61,914 bases of DNA, from positions 1 through 61,914 of the forward strand of contig SVSG01000011.1 in the NCBI GenBank assembly GCA_015064415.1. Direction: 5' to 3'. This stretch comes from Oscillospiraceae bacterium (GTDB lineage Bacteria; Bacillota; Clostridia; Oscillospirales; CAG-272). The notes beneath the pieces were generated by a model, which was given only the letters and a program-made list of their open reading frames with translations, was not told the DNA's origin and did no database searches. Shown in pieces: positions 48,410-57,680 of this stretch (within the stretch, counting starts at the first letter, position 1; every line of letters begins with the position of its first letter). A program made the translations under genes and the position numbers.

Positions 48410-49957
48410 TTAATATTCAATAAGCCTCCAATCACTTCGTCTAAATTCATAGTCCTCGCTGAAGCAATGCGACACAAGGTGGCTGGGGATTTTTATCGTT
48501 GTTTTTCCGCTAATAGCGAGCGCATAGTCTCCTATTTCCGTTACACTGTAAGGAATTTCAAGGCTTGTTATGGAATCACAACTCGTAAAGGCAGCTTCTC
48601 CTATTTTTCTTACGCCATACGGAATGGTGATAGCCTGCAGATTCTTGCAGCCGACGAAGGTGTGACTCGCTATTTCTGTGAGATAAGGGGGCAGTGTAAC
48701 GCTTGTCAGACTTTCGCAGTTGGCGAATGCACTTGAACCAATCTCGGTGACGCTGTTTGGTATTTGTATGCTTTTTACCATTGAGCACATACAAAAGGCG
48801 TATTCGCCTATTCTTTTGCAATTACTGCCATTTTCGAAGGAAATGCTTGAAATTTTACAATTTTTGAACAGACGGTCGGGAACACAAACAACGCTTGCTC
48901 CAAACGTTACGCTTATTCCTCTACTCTCAGAACCTGCGTTTTTAAATATATCGGAGGAGATCTTGGCCGATTTCGCGTTATACTGCATTCTTTCAAGAGC
49001 AACGCAGTCGACAAACGCGTGGTCAGCGATGGTGGTGACGTTTTGCGGGATTGTGATGTCCGTCAGACTTCTGCACCCGCGAAATGCATCAGGGTGGATT
49101 TCGGTTATACTTTCCGGGAGGTTGACTTTCGTCAAGCTTCTGCAATTTTCGAATGAAGCGCATCTTATCGTTGTTACTCCATAGGGGATTGTAACGTTTT
49201 TCAGACTTACACAGTTGCAGAATGCACTGTTTTCGATAGATTTGACACTATTGGGTATCGTCACGCTTTCCAAAGCTCCGCAGTCGCAAAACATATTCAT
49301 CGGTATAAAGGTCACACCGTTTTCAAAGATAACGCTCTGCAGATTTTGGCAGCGATTGAAAATGGAACCGCGATTTCCTGTGAGTTCTGCGCGTCCAGAC
49401 ATTGCTCCACCGGGAACCGTGATGGTTCTCAGCTTGGAATATGAAAACGCTGATGCACCTATCTCTTTAAGATTGCTTGGCAAAGTCATTTCGGCCATAC
49501 CTGCGTGGCAAAAAGCAAGGTCTCCGATTTTGGTGACGGTGTTGGGAAGTTTTATACTCTTTAAATTGATACAGCCCATAAATGCTTCGCTCTGTATTTC
49601 CGTTACTTTGCCTTCAAAAACCACCTCTGTTACCTGCGATGAGCCGCCCAGTGCTTTGAAGGCCGATTTACCTATAACCGTAACCTCCTTCGGCACAATC
49701 ACCTTGCCGCCCTTGCCCTTGTATTTTATCAGTACGCCGTCTTTTATTTCGAAGTCTTTTTTGACCTTTTCGAGGGCCTTTTGCTTTTTGAGCTGCTTTG
49801 AGGCCTCGTTCTCCAAGGCGGAGAAGTCTAATCCGGCAAGACCGCCGGAGCTTTCGGCGTTGTTTTTGTTGTTTAAGTATTTGCTGATGTTGGCGCCGCA
49901 TTCCTGACAGAATTTCTGTGTGATCAGTTTCGCGCCGCATTCGGGACAGAATTTCAT
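48410..49957 (-). CDS. Zinc-ribbon plus long BspA-type leucine-rich-repeat protein
   Basis: A 515-residue protein with zinc ribbon CPECGAKLITQKFCQECG at 4-21, coiled coil near 60-75 and about sixteen LRR_5 units of 23 residues (pattern F-xxC-xxLxxVxIPxSVxxIGxxAF). It is the long paralogue of the next gene. Two adjacent ATGs exist (49960 and 49957); AAGGAG fits the second better. No signal peptide, in contrast to the usual surface-exposed BspA proteins, which points to an internal scaffold. 13 bp separate it from the next gene. Confidence 0.82.
   Translation of the reverse strand: MKFCPECGAKLITQKFCQECGANISKYLNNKNNAESSGGLAGLDFSALENEASKQLKKQKALEKVKKDFEIKDGVLIKYKGKGGKVIVPKEVTVIGKSAFKALGGSSQVTEVVFEGKVTEIQSEAFMGCINLKSIKLPNTVTKIGDLAFCHAGMAEMTLPSNLKEIGASAFSYSKLRTITVPGGAMSGRAELTGNRGSIFNRCQNLQSVIFENGVTFIPMNMFCDCGALESVTIPNSVKSIENSAFCNCVSLKNVTIPYGVTTIRCASFENCRSLTKVNLPESITEIHPDAFRGCRSLTDITIPQNVTTIADHAFVDCVALERMQYNAKSAKISSDIFKNAGSESRGISVTFGASVVCVPDRLFKNCKISSISFENGSNCKRIGEYAFCMCSMVKSIQIPNSVTEIGSSAFANCESLTSVTLPPYLTEIASHTFVGCKNLQAITIPYGVRKIGEAAFTSCDSITSLEIPYSVTEIGDYALAISGKTTIKIPSHLVSHCFSEDYEFRRSDWRLIEY
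49679..49957 (-). repeat. Direct repeat, copy 2 (5' part of zinc-ribbon/LRR gene)
   Basis: Partner of the repeat at 48118-48396. The last identical blocks encode KGKGGKV and VPKEVTV before the LRR parts diverge. Confidence 0.85.
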
Positions 49958-49976
49958 CATCGTTCTCCTTCGGTTG

Positions 49977-50339
49977 TTATTCGTTGTTTGTGTTGTTCAT
50001 AAAGTCCATCATTGCGTCGACGCCTTGCGAGCGAAGCAGATCTTGGCACTTTTCGACGTATGCTAATGCCTTTTCGAGCTCGTCATCATCCAGATTCAGT
50101 ATAGAGTCGATTAAATTATCAATCGAGTCTGAGGTATTTTCACTATCCTCTTCGTCCTCGCAGTCTTCTTCGTCCTCGCAGTCTTCTTCGTCCTCGCGGT
50201 CTTCTTCGTCCTCGCAGTCTTCTTCGTCTTCGTAGTCTTCTTCATCCGCAAGGTACTGACTCAGATTGCTTCCGCATTCCTGACAGAATTTTTGCGTGAT
50301 CAACTTTGCGCCGCATTCGGGACAGAATTTTAATGCCAT
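49977..50339 (-). CDS. Small zinc-ribbon protein with acidic hexapeptide repeats
   Basis: A 120-residue protein: the same zinc ribbon (CPECGAKLITQKFCQECG) as the two LRR proteins, then about seven repeats of DEED-C/Y/R-E, then a helical tail (LDDDELEKALAYVEKCQDLL). The acidic run could bind metal or basic partners. The ribbon identity shows that the three proteins diverged from one cassette. AAAGGAG lies before ATG 50339. It stands 24 bp after the ATPase gene. Confidence 0.75.
   Translation of the reverse strand: MALKFCPECGAKLITQKFCQECGSNLSQYLADEEDYEDEEDCEDEEDREDEEDCEDEEDCEDEEDSENTSDSIDNLIDSILNLDDDELEKALAYVEKCQDLLRSQGVDAMMDFMNNTNNE
50130..50245 (-). repeat. 18-bp tandem repeat within the acidic protein
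   Basis: GACGAAGAAGACTGCGAG-type units (18 bp, six codons) are repeated about six to seven times with single-base changes. Copy number could vary between strains without shifting the frame. Confidence 0.8.
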
Positions 50340-50363
50340 GATATTATATCTCCTTTCAATTAG

Positions 50364-53300
50364 TTAGTCTACTATGTTTTTTAAATATTCCTCGTCATAT
50401 TCGTATGGTACGAAGATGGAAATTTTATTGTCGTTGCACAAAATATGGAGCCTGTGGTCAAGTGCCGAGGTGGAAGCATTGTATATCAGCTTTTTCCCCT
50501 TCGCGCTGGCTCCGGCGGGCATCGCTTCAAGCGCGGCACACAGCGCGGAAGAGGAATAAGAATCTTCCTCCTCGTTGTACCTATCCGGGAAAATAATGGC
50601 ATCGTGCAAATACTTCTCGGATCTAAAGAATTTTATCGGTTCGCTGCACTGGATCGCAAAATAAACGTTGTTTTCTTTTCCCGACGTGATCAAGTCACAA
50701 AGGGCTTCGCACAAATCGTCATCCTTAAATATCTCGTCGGCCTTTGCAATCAAAACGAGAATGGGATAAAGCTCGCACTCGTCATCTTCCTCCCGTGTTT
50801 TTATGAGAGCTTGTATGTCCTCAAAAGCATCATCAATGCCGTCGCTTCCGATATAGGACATTTTCCCCGATAACAGCCAGGGATCAAGCATTCTTTTGAT
50901 CACGGTTTTGTTGCGCTTCAAAAATGCGTTTTTGTTGTAATCGATATAATAGACAACGGGCCCTTCAATACCTTTTGATAAAACTATCGTGTCTTTGATC
51001 AAAGATGCCTCCATCATTTTGGTGTCAAGATAGTGACCGAACAAGAACAGCAGATTGTTTTTGGAGTCAAACGGATATTCAAGCGGTGTGCTGGAGAGAT
51101 AAGTCTTGCCGAGTCTCATACGAATGACACCCTCCTCACTGTAGTTGCTTTTGGCACACCTTACCGCGAAGGGAACGTCGCTTTCCTTTGCGATTCGCAC
51201 AGCACGGATGTTGCTTTGGAGTTCCATTTTATACTCGGGGTATTTGGCTTTTATCTCCTCAATATGATGCTTGAGTTTTTCACCCTCTTCGGAATAAGCC
51301 GTTCTGACGCTATGTAAATTGCCGCCACACGCGAAGAAACAACTTCCTTTGATTTTCTCAAGCTCGGGCTGTCTGTTTGTCGCGTGAGGAATCAACTGGC
51401 CCGCATTTTCATGTGCTTTGAACTCGATTCTGTTGCCAAACAATGCGATGATAGAATTCACTTCCGCAGGGAATTTGATGGAAGAGATCACGAGGCTGAT
51501 TCCGTAAGCACGTCCGACCTGGGCTATTCTGTTGATCCTGCTGACTGCTTCGCTGCTATCTTGAACAAGCTGATAAAATTCGTCGATTATTATCATGCAT
51601 CGAGGCAGAGGGGCTTCAGCTACCTCGTTATAGGCATATATATTTCCGTGTGAGCCAATGAGGTCGCCTCTGCGCTTCATTTCGCCGTCAATGAGGTCCA
51701 AAACGTCATTTGCGGCAAAGATGCGGTCGCCCGTTACCACCGTTTTCAGATGCGGGAGCTTTTCTTCCTCAAATATCTTAAAGTCACCCTTGACCATAAC
51801 GATCAGGTGCAGTTCAAGCTCGGCGGGGGAATACAGCTTGCTTGCCGACAGTATCAAGCTGTTGATAAATGCTGTTTTGCCCGATCCGGTTGTGCCGATC
51901 AAAGCAAGATGAGCTTCGGGACCGTCAGCGCTCAGATTTACCGAAATGGGGTTTGAGCCCTGTTTGCCGAATGGAATGGACAGGACTTTGGAATATTTTG
52001 TTCTTCGTGGGCTGGTTTTGAAGTCCTCTTTTTCAACAACGCTGTCAAGATAGATGACCTTGTTCGTGTCGCGCTTGATTTCTACCTTAAATGCGCTCAA
52101 AATTGCATTTATGTCATAGCCGTCACCGCAGGTGTTTGACAAATATTCCACCCCGTTTTGAAGTAGGATTCCTTTGCCGTTTATGATTTTAAACTCTACC
52201 GTTTGGGCATTCATACTTTCAAGCTCCGGGAGGTATCTTCGCTGATATTTGGTGTCTTCATCCGTGTGTGTGTTTTCCGTGATCAGAAAGAATACGCCGG
52301 CGGCTTGTCCGTTTTTTAATGCGCTTGTTATTTCGTCGTAAGCGTTTTCATATTTGCTCGGATATCCGTTCAAAAGTACAAGAATGATAGGCTGCGGATT
52401 GTCTTGATTTTTGTAATTGTATTCCAAGACGTTGGAGCAACGCGATTGACCTAAGAGCATGATCCTTTGATTAATGATTTTGTTAAGAGCAGCCAAAGAA
52501 TTCCTTATTTCCTCACCCGTGTTTTTTACGAAAATGTCGTGAGCGTTGTCGAAGAACAGAGCGGCATTGCCGTTTTTCAAAATCCCCGCAAACGTGGTGA
52601 CGGCGTTGGAGGAACGGCTGTCACAAAGCAAAAGCTGCTTGTTTGTGGAGGGATATGAGAAAAGGAATTTTATAACCGTGTTTACCGCGCAAACAGAAAG
52701 CTCAGCGGTATCGATATCTTTTTCGGTAGTTTTTATTACCATAATGCCGCTCTTGTGCAATTCCCAGTTGAGCAAGGACGTTATGACCTGATTCTTCTGA
52801 GAGGAATCGGACATGATTATTTCGTCAACCTCGTAACCCACCGACAAGGAGATCTCCGGTACGAACTTCTTTTCTATCTCCATTGGGGCTTCGATCATAG
52901 TCTTGCGGTGAAGCGTGTCAGAAGTGGTTATAATTTCGCTCACCATGTCATTGAATTCTTTTTTGCTTTTGCATATGGCGTTACGCTTGGCGTTTAGGGC
53001 GTCTATATTGTCTTGGTATTCCTTTAACGACGACTTGATCGCTTGAGAGGTGAGATTCTTGATGTTTTCGTATATTTGAACCACGGTGTTATATCTGAGG
53101 GCAAACTCGTACAAGTTGGTGTCGATGTTGATTCTTTTAATGACGAAAGACAGGAAAGCGACACTTTCTTGTCCGCATTTGAGCGCGACCTCGTATGCAT
53201 TCAGGAAGTTGTATTCTTGCAGCGGTGTACCGTTGTGCAAGCTTATCTTGTTGCCGGATGGCAAAATCTTAGATTTGTAAAGGTTGCAAACCGTGTCCAC

Positions 53301-53471
53301 CGTCGGCTTGATTTTGCTTATATATATACCCAATTCTCTCTCAAGGGACGAGAATTCGGTATTGTATTTTTGCTCGACCTCTTTCTTTTTTGCGTCATAC
53401 GAAGACTCAAGCTCGGAGATCTCCCTTGACAACTTGAAAAAAAGGTTAAGTTTGTCTGATTTATTGATCAT
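50364..53471 (-). CDS. EccC/FtsK-SpoIIIE-like ATPase without membrane helices
   Basis: A 1035-residue protein. Residues about 10-190 are coiled coil (LSREISELESSYDAKKKEVE). Three RecA-like modules seem to follow: about 200-440, 490-740 and 790-1035. Only the central one has an intact Walker A (LIGTTGSGKTAFI, near 530) and Walker B (CMIIIDEFYQLV, near 627). VSRINRIAQVGRAYGISLVI matches the FtsK/EccC sensor region. Three-module ATPases are typical of EccC/EssC of type VII secretion, but the usual membrane helices and FHA domains are missing. ATG 53471 has GAGGAA 7 bp upstream; GTG 53477 is less likely. It leads the ten-gene operon. Confidence 0.8.
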   Translation of the reverse strand: MINKSDKLNLFFKLSREISELESSYDAKKKEVEQKYNTEFSSLERELGIYISKIKPTVDTVCNLYKSKILPSGNKISLHNGTPLQEYNFLNAYEVALKCGQESVAFLSFVIKRINIDTNLYEFALRYNTVVQIYENIKNLTSQAIKSSLKEYQDNIDALNAKRNAICKSKKEFNDMVSEIITTSDTLHRKTMIEAPMEIEKKFVPEISLSVGYEVDEIIMSDSSQKNQVITSLLNWELHKSGIMVIKTTEKDIDTAELSVCAVNTVIKFLFSYPSTNKQLLLCDSRSSNAVTTFAGILKNGNAALFFDNAHDIFVKNTGEEIRNSLAALNKIINQRIMLLGQSRCSNVLEYNYKNQDNPQPIILVLLNGYPSKYENAYDEITSALKNGQAAGVFFLITENTHTDEDTKYQRRYLPELESMNAQTVEFKIINGKGILLQNGVEYLSNTCGDGYDINAILSAFKVEIKRDTNKVIYLDSVVEKEDFKTSPRRTKYSKVLSIPFGKQGSNPISVNLSADGPEAHLALIGTTGSGKTAFINSLILSASKLYSPAELELHLIVMVKGDFKIFEEEKLPHLKTVVTGDRIFAANDVLDLIDGEMKRRGDLIGSHGNIYAYNEVAEAPLPRCMIIIDEFYQLVQDSSEAVSRINRIAQVGRAYGISLVISSIKFPAEVNSIIALFGNRIEFKAHENAGQLIPHATNRQPELEKIKGSCFFACGGNLHSVRTAYSEEGEKLKHHIEEIKAKYPEYKMELQSNIRAVRIAKESDVPFAVRCAKSNYSEEGVIRMRLGKTYLSSTPLEYPFDSKNNLLFLFGHYLDTKMMEASLIKDTIVLSKGIEGPVVYYIDYNKNAFLKRNKTVIKRMLDPWLLSGKMSYIGSDGIDDAFEDIQALIKTREEDDECELYPILVLIAKADEIFKDDDLCEALCDLITSGKENNVYFAIQCSEPIKFFRSEKYLHDAIIFPDRYNEEEDSYSSSALCAALEAMPAGASAKGKKLIYNASTSALDHRLHILCNDNKISIFVPYEYDEEYLKNIVD

Positions 53472-53518
53472 TGTCACATTCCTCTTCTCATAATGGGCAT
53501 ATGCATATGTTAATATTG

Positions 53519-53547
53519 ATTATAACATCAACAATGCGGTTTGTCAA
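53519..53547 (-). promoter_or_regulatory. Promoter of the ten-gene EccC/WXG100-like operon
   Basis: TTGACA (53547-53542) and TATAAT (53524-53519) on the minus strand with a 17-bp spacer, about 45 bp upstream of the ATPase start. Confidence 0.88.
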
Positions 53548-53620
53548 CTTGATTTATAAATAAAAAGAGGCCTCTGTGAAGTTGATGGGCTCACGCGTGA
53601 AGAAAATGTTTTCTTTATAT

Positions 53621-53757
53621 ATTGCGGTCGAAAAAGGAGAAAAATAATGACATAATAAGATGTCTGAAATCAGGAGGTAATTATACTTACCTACACATAC
53701 ATGTCAAAAGGGAAATTCGGCTTGCTGGAGAAGCCAAAGCCGCGGGCACTGCACGAG
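53621..53757 (+). pseudogene. Degenerate copy of the start of the downstream alcohol dehydrogenase gene
   Basis: This stretch is clearly similar to 58269-58405: the same AGGAGGTAATTAT leader, then CTTACCTACACATACAT, and codons for SKGKFGLLEKPKP against SKGNFGLVEKPKP. The start codon has changed from ATG to ATA and the reading frame is lost after the HE residues. Weak further similarity (a GHEF-like GTCATGAATTTGG near 53896) suggests that a larger part of the gene once lay here. It stands between the two divergent operons. Confidence 0.8.
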
Positions 53758-53982
53758 TTGAATGGGATAAAATGCATATATATTCCAAAAATGTGTCTTC
53801 GTTAAATTTGACAAAAGTAAATGAAACGGTTTGGCTAAAATGCGATATCGTCTTTCCCGGAGTTCACGGCCTTTCTTGCGGACAAGAAAAATGCAGGTCA
53901 TGAATTTGGTGGCAATTGATAAAAGCGGGGAGCGGCGGTTACGGAATACGGCACGAATGACCAATAAATATGCCACTACTTA

Positions 53983-54011
53983 TTGACAAAAGTCAAAATA
54001 TGTAGTACAAT
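53983..54011 (+). promoter_or_regulatory. Promoter of the AAA-protease/YbjN operon
   Basis: TTGACA (53983-53988) and TACAAT (54006-54011) with a 17-bp spacer. The dyad TTGAC-AAAA-GTCAA overlaps the -35 box and is a possible operator. The leader to ATG 54101 is about 80 nt. Confidence 0.8.
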
Positions 54012-54100
54012 GTTTGATAATGAAGTTATAAGAGGATTTTGCTTTTTTTGAACCTATGGCTTTATTATTTCATGCAAAAAAGTGAAAGGATATTCGTTGT

Positions 54101-57100
54101 ATGCCGAAAAAAAGTTGTTTGCTGGAATATTTGATTTCAGTTGCCGATGTCATAAAGCAAAACGACGGCAAAAAGGTGTTGACCGCCGACTATTTTATGG
54201 TCGCTGTGTTAAAGACCATGGAGGCAATGGATCACAATCAGCTTCCGGATGAAATAGACGAAGAAGCAAAAAAAGAACTGGCAGTCGTGTGCGACCTGCT
54301 GAAAAAATACAATATCGGTGGGAGTGGGGAAATACAAGATATAGCCAAGGCGCTTTCGTCTTCTGAGAAGGCGTCGTTTATGGACTCGATCATCTTTGAC
54401 AAAATTCGCAAAAATGCAGAGGAAAAAGCCAAGGCGAAGGGGCAGGATATCATTGCTACCCCGCTTTATCTCGAATTGATTATTGCGGAACCGACGAAGG
54501 CCATCCGTGAGCATATTTTGTCTCGCGTACCGAAAGAAAGCGACAAGGGAGAGGATAGTGCGTCCGAGAGTCCGGCTAAGAGCTCTGACAATGATTTCTC
54601 CTCTTCTTCGGTTGATCTCCCTGACGATGATTGGTTTCTTGATCTCCCCGAGGAAACGTCGGATGAGGTAAAGGGCGCGCAGTCTCGTGCACAGAAGGAC
54701 GTTCCTCCGAAAGAGCAAAAGCTTTCCGATATTGTTCAGACAATGCGCAACGTCCGAAGCGTCCTGCTTAAAAATGTATATGGACAGGATCAGGCGATAA
54801 ACACCTTCATATCCGGATATTTTCAGGCGCAACTGATGGCTTGCTCCCGCAAGGAGATAAAGAAGCCGCAGGCAACGTTCTTGTTTGCGGGCCCTCCCGG
54901 CGTGGGAAAGACCTTCCTTGCGGAAAAGGTGGCAGAAGCATTAGGATTGCCGTATATGCGCTTTGATATGAGCGAATACGCCAACGAGCAATCCACGTTC
55001 GACTTTTACGGTACGGACAAAAGCTATAAGGCGCCCAAGCCCGGAAACGTTACCGGCTTTGTGGCGGACAATCCCAAATGCGTCTTGCTTTTTGATGAAA
55101 TTGAAAAGGCGCACATAAATATCATCCATCTGTTTTTGCAGCTTCTTGATGCAGGACGCCTGAGAGACAGTTACAGTAACGAGGAGGTCTCGTTTTCCGA
55201 CGCGGTGATCATTATTACAACGAACGTCGGCAAAAACTTGTATGAAGATCCTTCTATTGTCAATCTCTCCGCCGTTCCGCGCAAGAAAATTCTGAAAGCG
55301 TTGGCATCCGATAGGAATCCGATGACAAATGCGCCGCTGTTTCCTGCTGCGATCTGTTCCCGTTTTGCTTCCGGAAATGTGGTTATGTTCAATCATTTGG
55401 AAGCCAACAATTTGTATACGATCGCCAAAAGAGAGCTTGAGAAAAATATCGAGGGGTTTGAAGCTTCAAGTGGCATAAAAATTTCTATTGACGAGAAAGT
55501 CCCCAGCGCCATTATGTTTTCCGAAGGCGGAAAAGCTGATGCTCGAACGGTGAAGGGAAGAGCAAATGCCTTTTTCCACGAGGAATTATATGAGCTGTTT
55601 CGGCTTCTGTCATCCGGCAGAGGTGCAGATCCTGTAGAAAAAATCAAACAGATCGACATCACGGTTCCTTTGAGCGGTTTAAGTGGCGAAATTTCTGCGA
55701 TGTTTGAGAGCTCTGCAAAGCCCGAGGTCCTGATATTTGCAAGCGGCGATATGGCATCGATTTGTGAGCAAAAGCTCAACGGACAAGCAGTATGCCATGT
55801 TGCAGAGTGTGTGGAAGCGGCTAGCGAGGTCTTGTTTAACCACGATATCAGCGTTGTCTTGTGTGACATAGAGTGCGGTATCAAGGATACGGACGTCACG
55901 GTACTCAACGCCGAAGATATCAATTCGGTCGGACATGATTTCTTGACCTGCGTTTTGGAAAAATACTCGCTTCCGGTCTATATATTGCAGTCAAAGGAAG
56001 ATGATATCAGCCAGGAAGAATTCCTTTCTTTCGCCAAGATCGGTGTTAGAGATGTGCTGACAGTAAGGGCGCGTAACAATACTTTTGCAAATCAGGTCGT
56101 TGCCAAGTGCAAGGTTGCATACCAGCAAAACCATATGATGAAGTTGGCGCGAGAAAACAAGGCACTCTCCTACAAGACCGCTCAGACGATTTCAAAGAAC
56201 AAAAAAACAGCAACGATCAATTTGTTTGACTTCCGATTGAGCTTGATCACGGACGTTGATGACTCTAAGAGCATCTTGGATAGTGTTTCGAGACCTGATC
56301 TTCATTTTGAAGACGTCATAGGCGCCGAGGACGCTAAGCAAGAACTGAAATACTTTGTGGAATACTTAAAGAATCCCGTTAAGTATATGCGCAAGGGTGT
56401 TCGTGCACCCAAGGGCGTTCTTCTTTACGGCCCTCCCGGTACCGGTAAAACGCTTCTTGCAAAAGCGATGGCCGGCGAATCCGGTGTTACCTTCTTGAAA
56501 GCTGAAGGCAATGAATTTTTGAAACGGTATGTAGGTGAAGGTGCCGAAGCCGTTCACGCCTTGTTCAATGCGGCGCGCAAGTATGCACCCTCCATTGTAT
56601 TTGTTGATGAAATAGACGCAATCGGAAAAGACAGAAACTTGTTGGGATCGGAAGATCATACCAGTGACGTTTTGACCGCGTTCCTGACTGAAATGGATGG
56701 TTTCAATACGGATACGTCTAAACCGGTGTTTGTTCTTGCCGCCACGAATTATGGGGTTGATTCCGAAAAAGGAAAAAGCCTGGATGCCGCGCTGTTGAGA
56801 AGATTTGATCGCAGGATCTACATTGATCTTCCCAACAAAGACGAACGCAAGCGCTATCTTGAAATGAAGTTGAGCAAGCACTCATCTGTTAAACTCAGCG
56901 AGGAGCAGTTGGATAACATTGCAATGCGTTCGACCGGAATGAGCTTGGCACAACTGGAATCGATATTCGAAATGGCGCTGAGAAGTGCCATTCGTTCCGA
57001 AAACGGTTGTGTGAGTGACGCTGAATTCGAAGAAGCATTCGAGACCTTTAACAGCGGCGAAAAGAAGGAATGGAATCCTGATACTTTAAAGAGAACTGCC

Positions 57101-57631
57101 CGTCACGAAGCAGGGCACGCTTTGATTTGTTGGCTGGGAGGAGAGAAACCTTCCTACATAACGGTCGTTGCGCGCGGTGATCATGGCGGCTACATGCAGC
57201 ATGCCAACAGTGAGGGGAAATGCTTGTATACCAGATCTGAGCTTCTTGGTAGAATTCGCACGTCTCTTGGCGGCCGTGCCTGTGAGATCGTGTATTACGG
57301 CGAGGAGGGCGGAATGTCTACCGGAGCAAGCGGGGACTTGTATTCGGCAACCAAAACCGCCGAGCAGATGATATGTAATTACGGCATGGATCAAAGTGTT
57401 GGAATGGCTTACATTGACCCCAAGGCGGCTAACAGCGCTGTGAATCAGGTCGTGCGCGATAGAGTAAATGCGATGCTTGAGCAGGAGCTTGAGACGGCGA
57501 TCAAACTCATTAAGACGAATAAGCGTGCTATCGATGCAATGGTGGACGCTCTGATGGAGAAGAATCATCTGAAAGAGAATGAGATCGATGATATCTTCGG
57601 GCGAACCGTGGTATCCACGGAATTATCATAA
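54101..57631 (+). CDS. Giant AAA+ protease: Clp_N-like, ClpB-type AAA, receiver-like, FtsH-type AAA and M41 peptidase
   Basis: An 1176-residue protein with an unusual order. Residues 1-155 are helical and Clp_N-like, followed by an acidic Ser-rich linker. A Clp/HSP100 D2-type AAA module has Walker A GPPGVGKT near 264-271 and Walker B LLFDEIEKAH. Residues about 540-690 resemble a receiver-type alpha/beta domain (VLIFASGD, VVLCDIECGI). An FtsH-type AAA module has GPPGTGKT near 777-784, FVDEIDAIG and LLRRFDRRI. The M41 peptidase has HEAGH at about 1002-1006 and the third ligand Asp in STGASGDLYSAT. No transmembrane helix, so unlike FtsH it is soluble. It leads a two-gene operon. Confidence 0.88.
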   Translation: MPKKSCLLEYLISVADVIKQNDGKKVLTADYFMVAVLKTMEAMDHNQLPDEIDEEAKKELAVVCDLLKKYNIGGSGEIQDIAKALSSSEKASFMDSIIFDKIRKNAEEKAKAKGQDIIATPLYLELIIAEPTKAIREHILSRVPKESDKGEDSASESPAKSSDNDFSSSSVDLPDDDWFLDLPEETSDEVKGAQSRAQKDVPPKEQKLSDIVQTMRNVRSVLLKNVYGQDQAINTFISGYFQAQLMACSRKEIKKPQATFLFAGPPGVGKTFLAEKVAEALGLPYMRFDMSEYANEQSTFDFYGTDKSYKAPKPGNVTGFVADNPKCVLLFDEIEKAHINIIHLFLQLLDAGRLRDSYSNEEVSFSDAVIIITTNVGKNLYEDPSIVNLSAVPRKKILKALASDRNPMTNAPLFPAAICSRFASGNVVMFNHLEANNLYTIAKRELEKNIEGFEASSGIKISIDEKVPSAIMFSEGGKADARTVKGRANAFFHEELYELFRLLSSGRGADPVEKIKQIDITVPLSGLSGEISAMFESSAKPEVLIFASGDMASICEQKLNGQAVCHVAECVEAASEVLFNHDISVVLCDIECGIKDTDVTVLNAEDINSVGHDFLTCVLEKYSLPVYILQSKEDDISQEEFLSFAKIGVRDVLTVRARNNTFANQVVAKCKVAYQQNHMMKLARENKALSYKTAQTISKNKKTATINLFDFRLSLITDVDDSKSILDSVSRPDLHFEDVIGAEDAKQELKYFVEYLKNPVKYMRKGVRAPKGVLLYGPPGTGKTLLAKAMAGESGVTFLKAEGNEFLKRYVGEGAEAVHALFNAARKYAPSIVFVDEIDAIGKDRNLLGSEDHTSDVLTAFLTEMDGFNTDTSKPVFVLAATNYGVDSEKGKSLDAALLRRFDRRIYIDLPNKDERKRYLEMKLSKHSSVKLSEEQLDNIAMRSTGMSLAQLESIFEMALRSAIRSENGCVSDAEFEEAFETFNSGEKKEWNPDTLKRTARHEAGHALICWLGGEKPSYITVVARGDHGGYMQHANSEGKCLYTRSELLGRIRTSLGGRACEIVYYGEEGGMSTGASGDLYSATKTAEQMICNYGMDQSVGMAYIDPKAANSAVNQVVRDRVNAMLEQELETAIKLIKTNKRAIDAMVDALMEKNHLKENEIDDIFGRTVVSTELS

Positions 57632-57680
57632 AAATAATTGGGTTAGACCAACTATTATTAATTTTTTGGAGGAACAAAAA

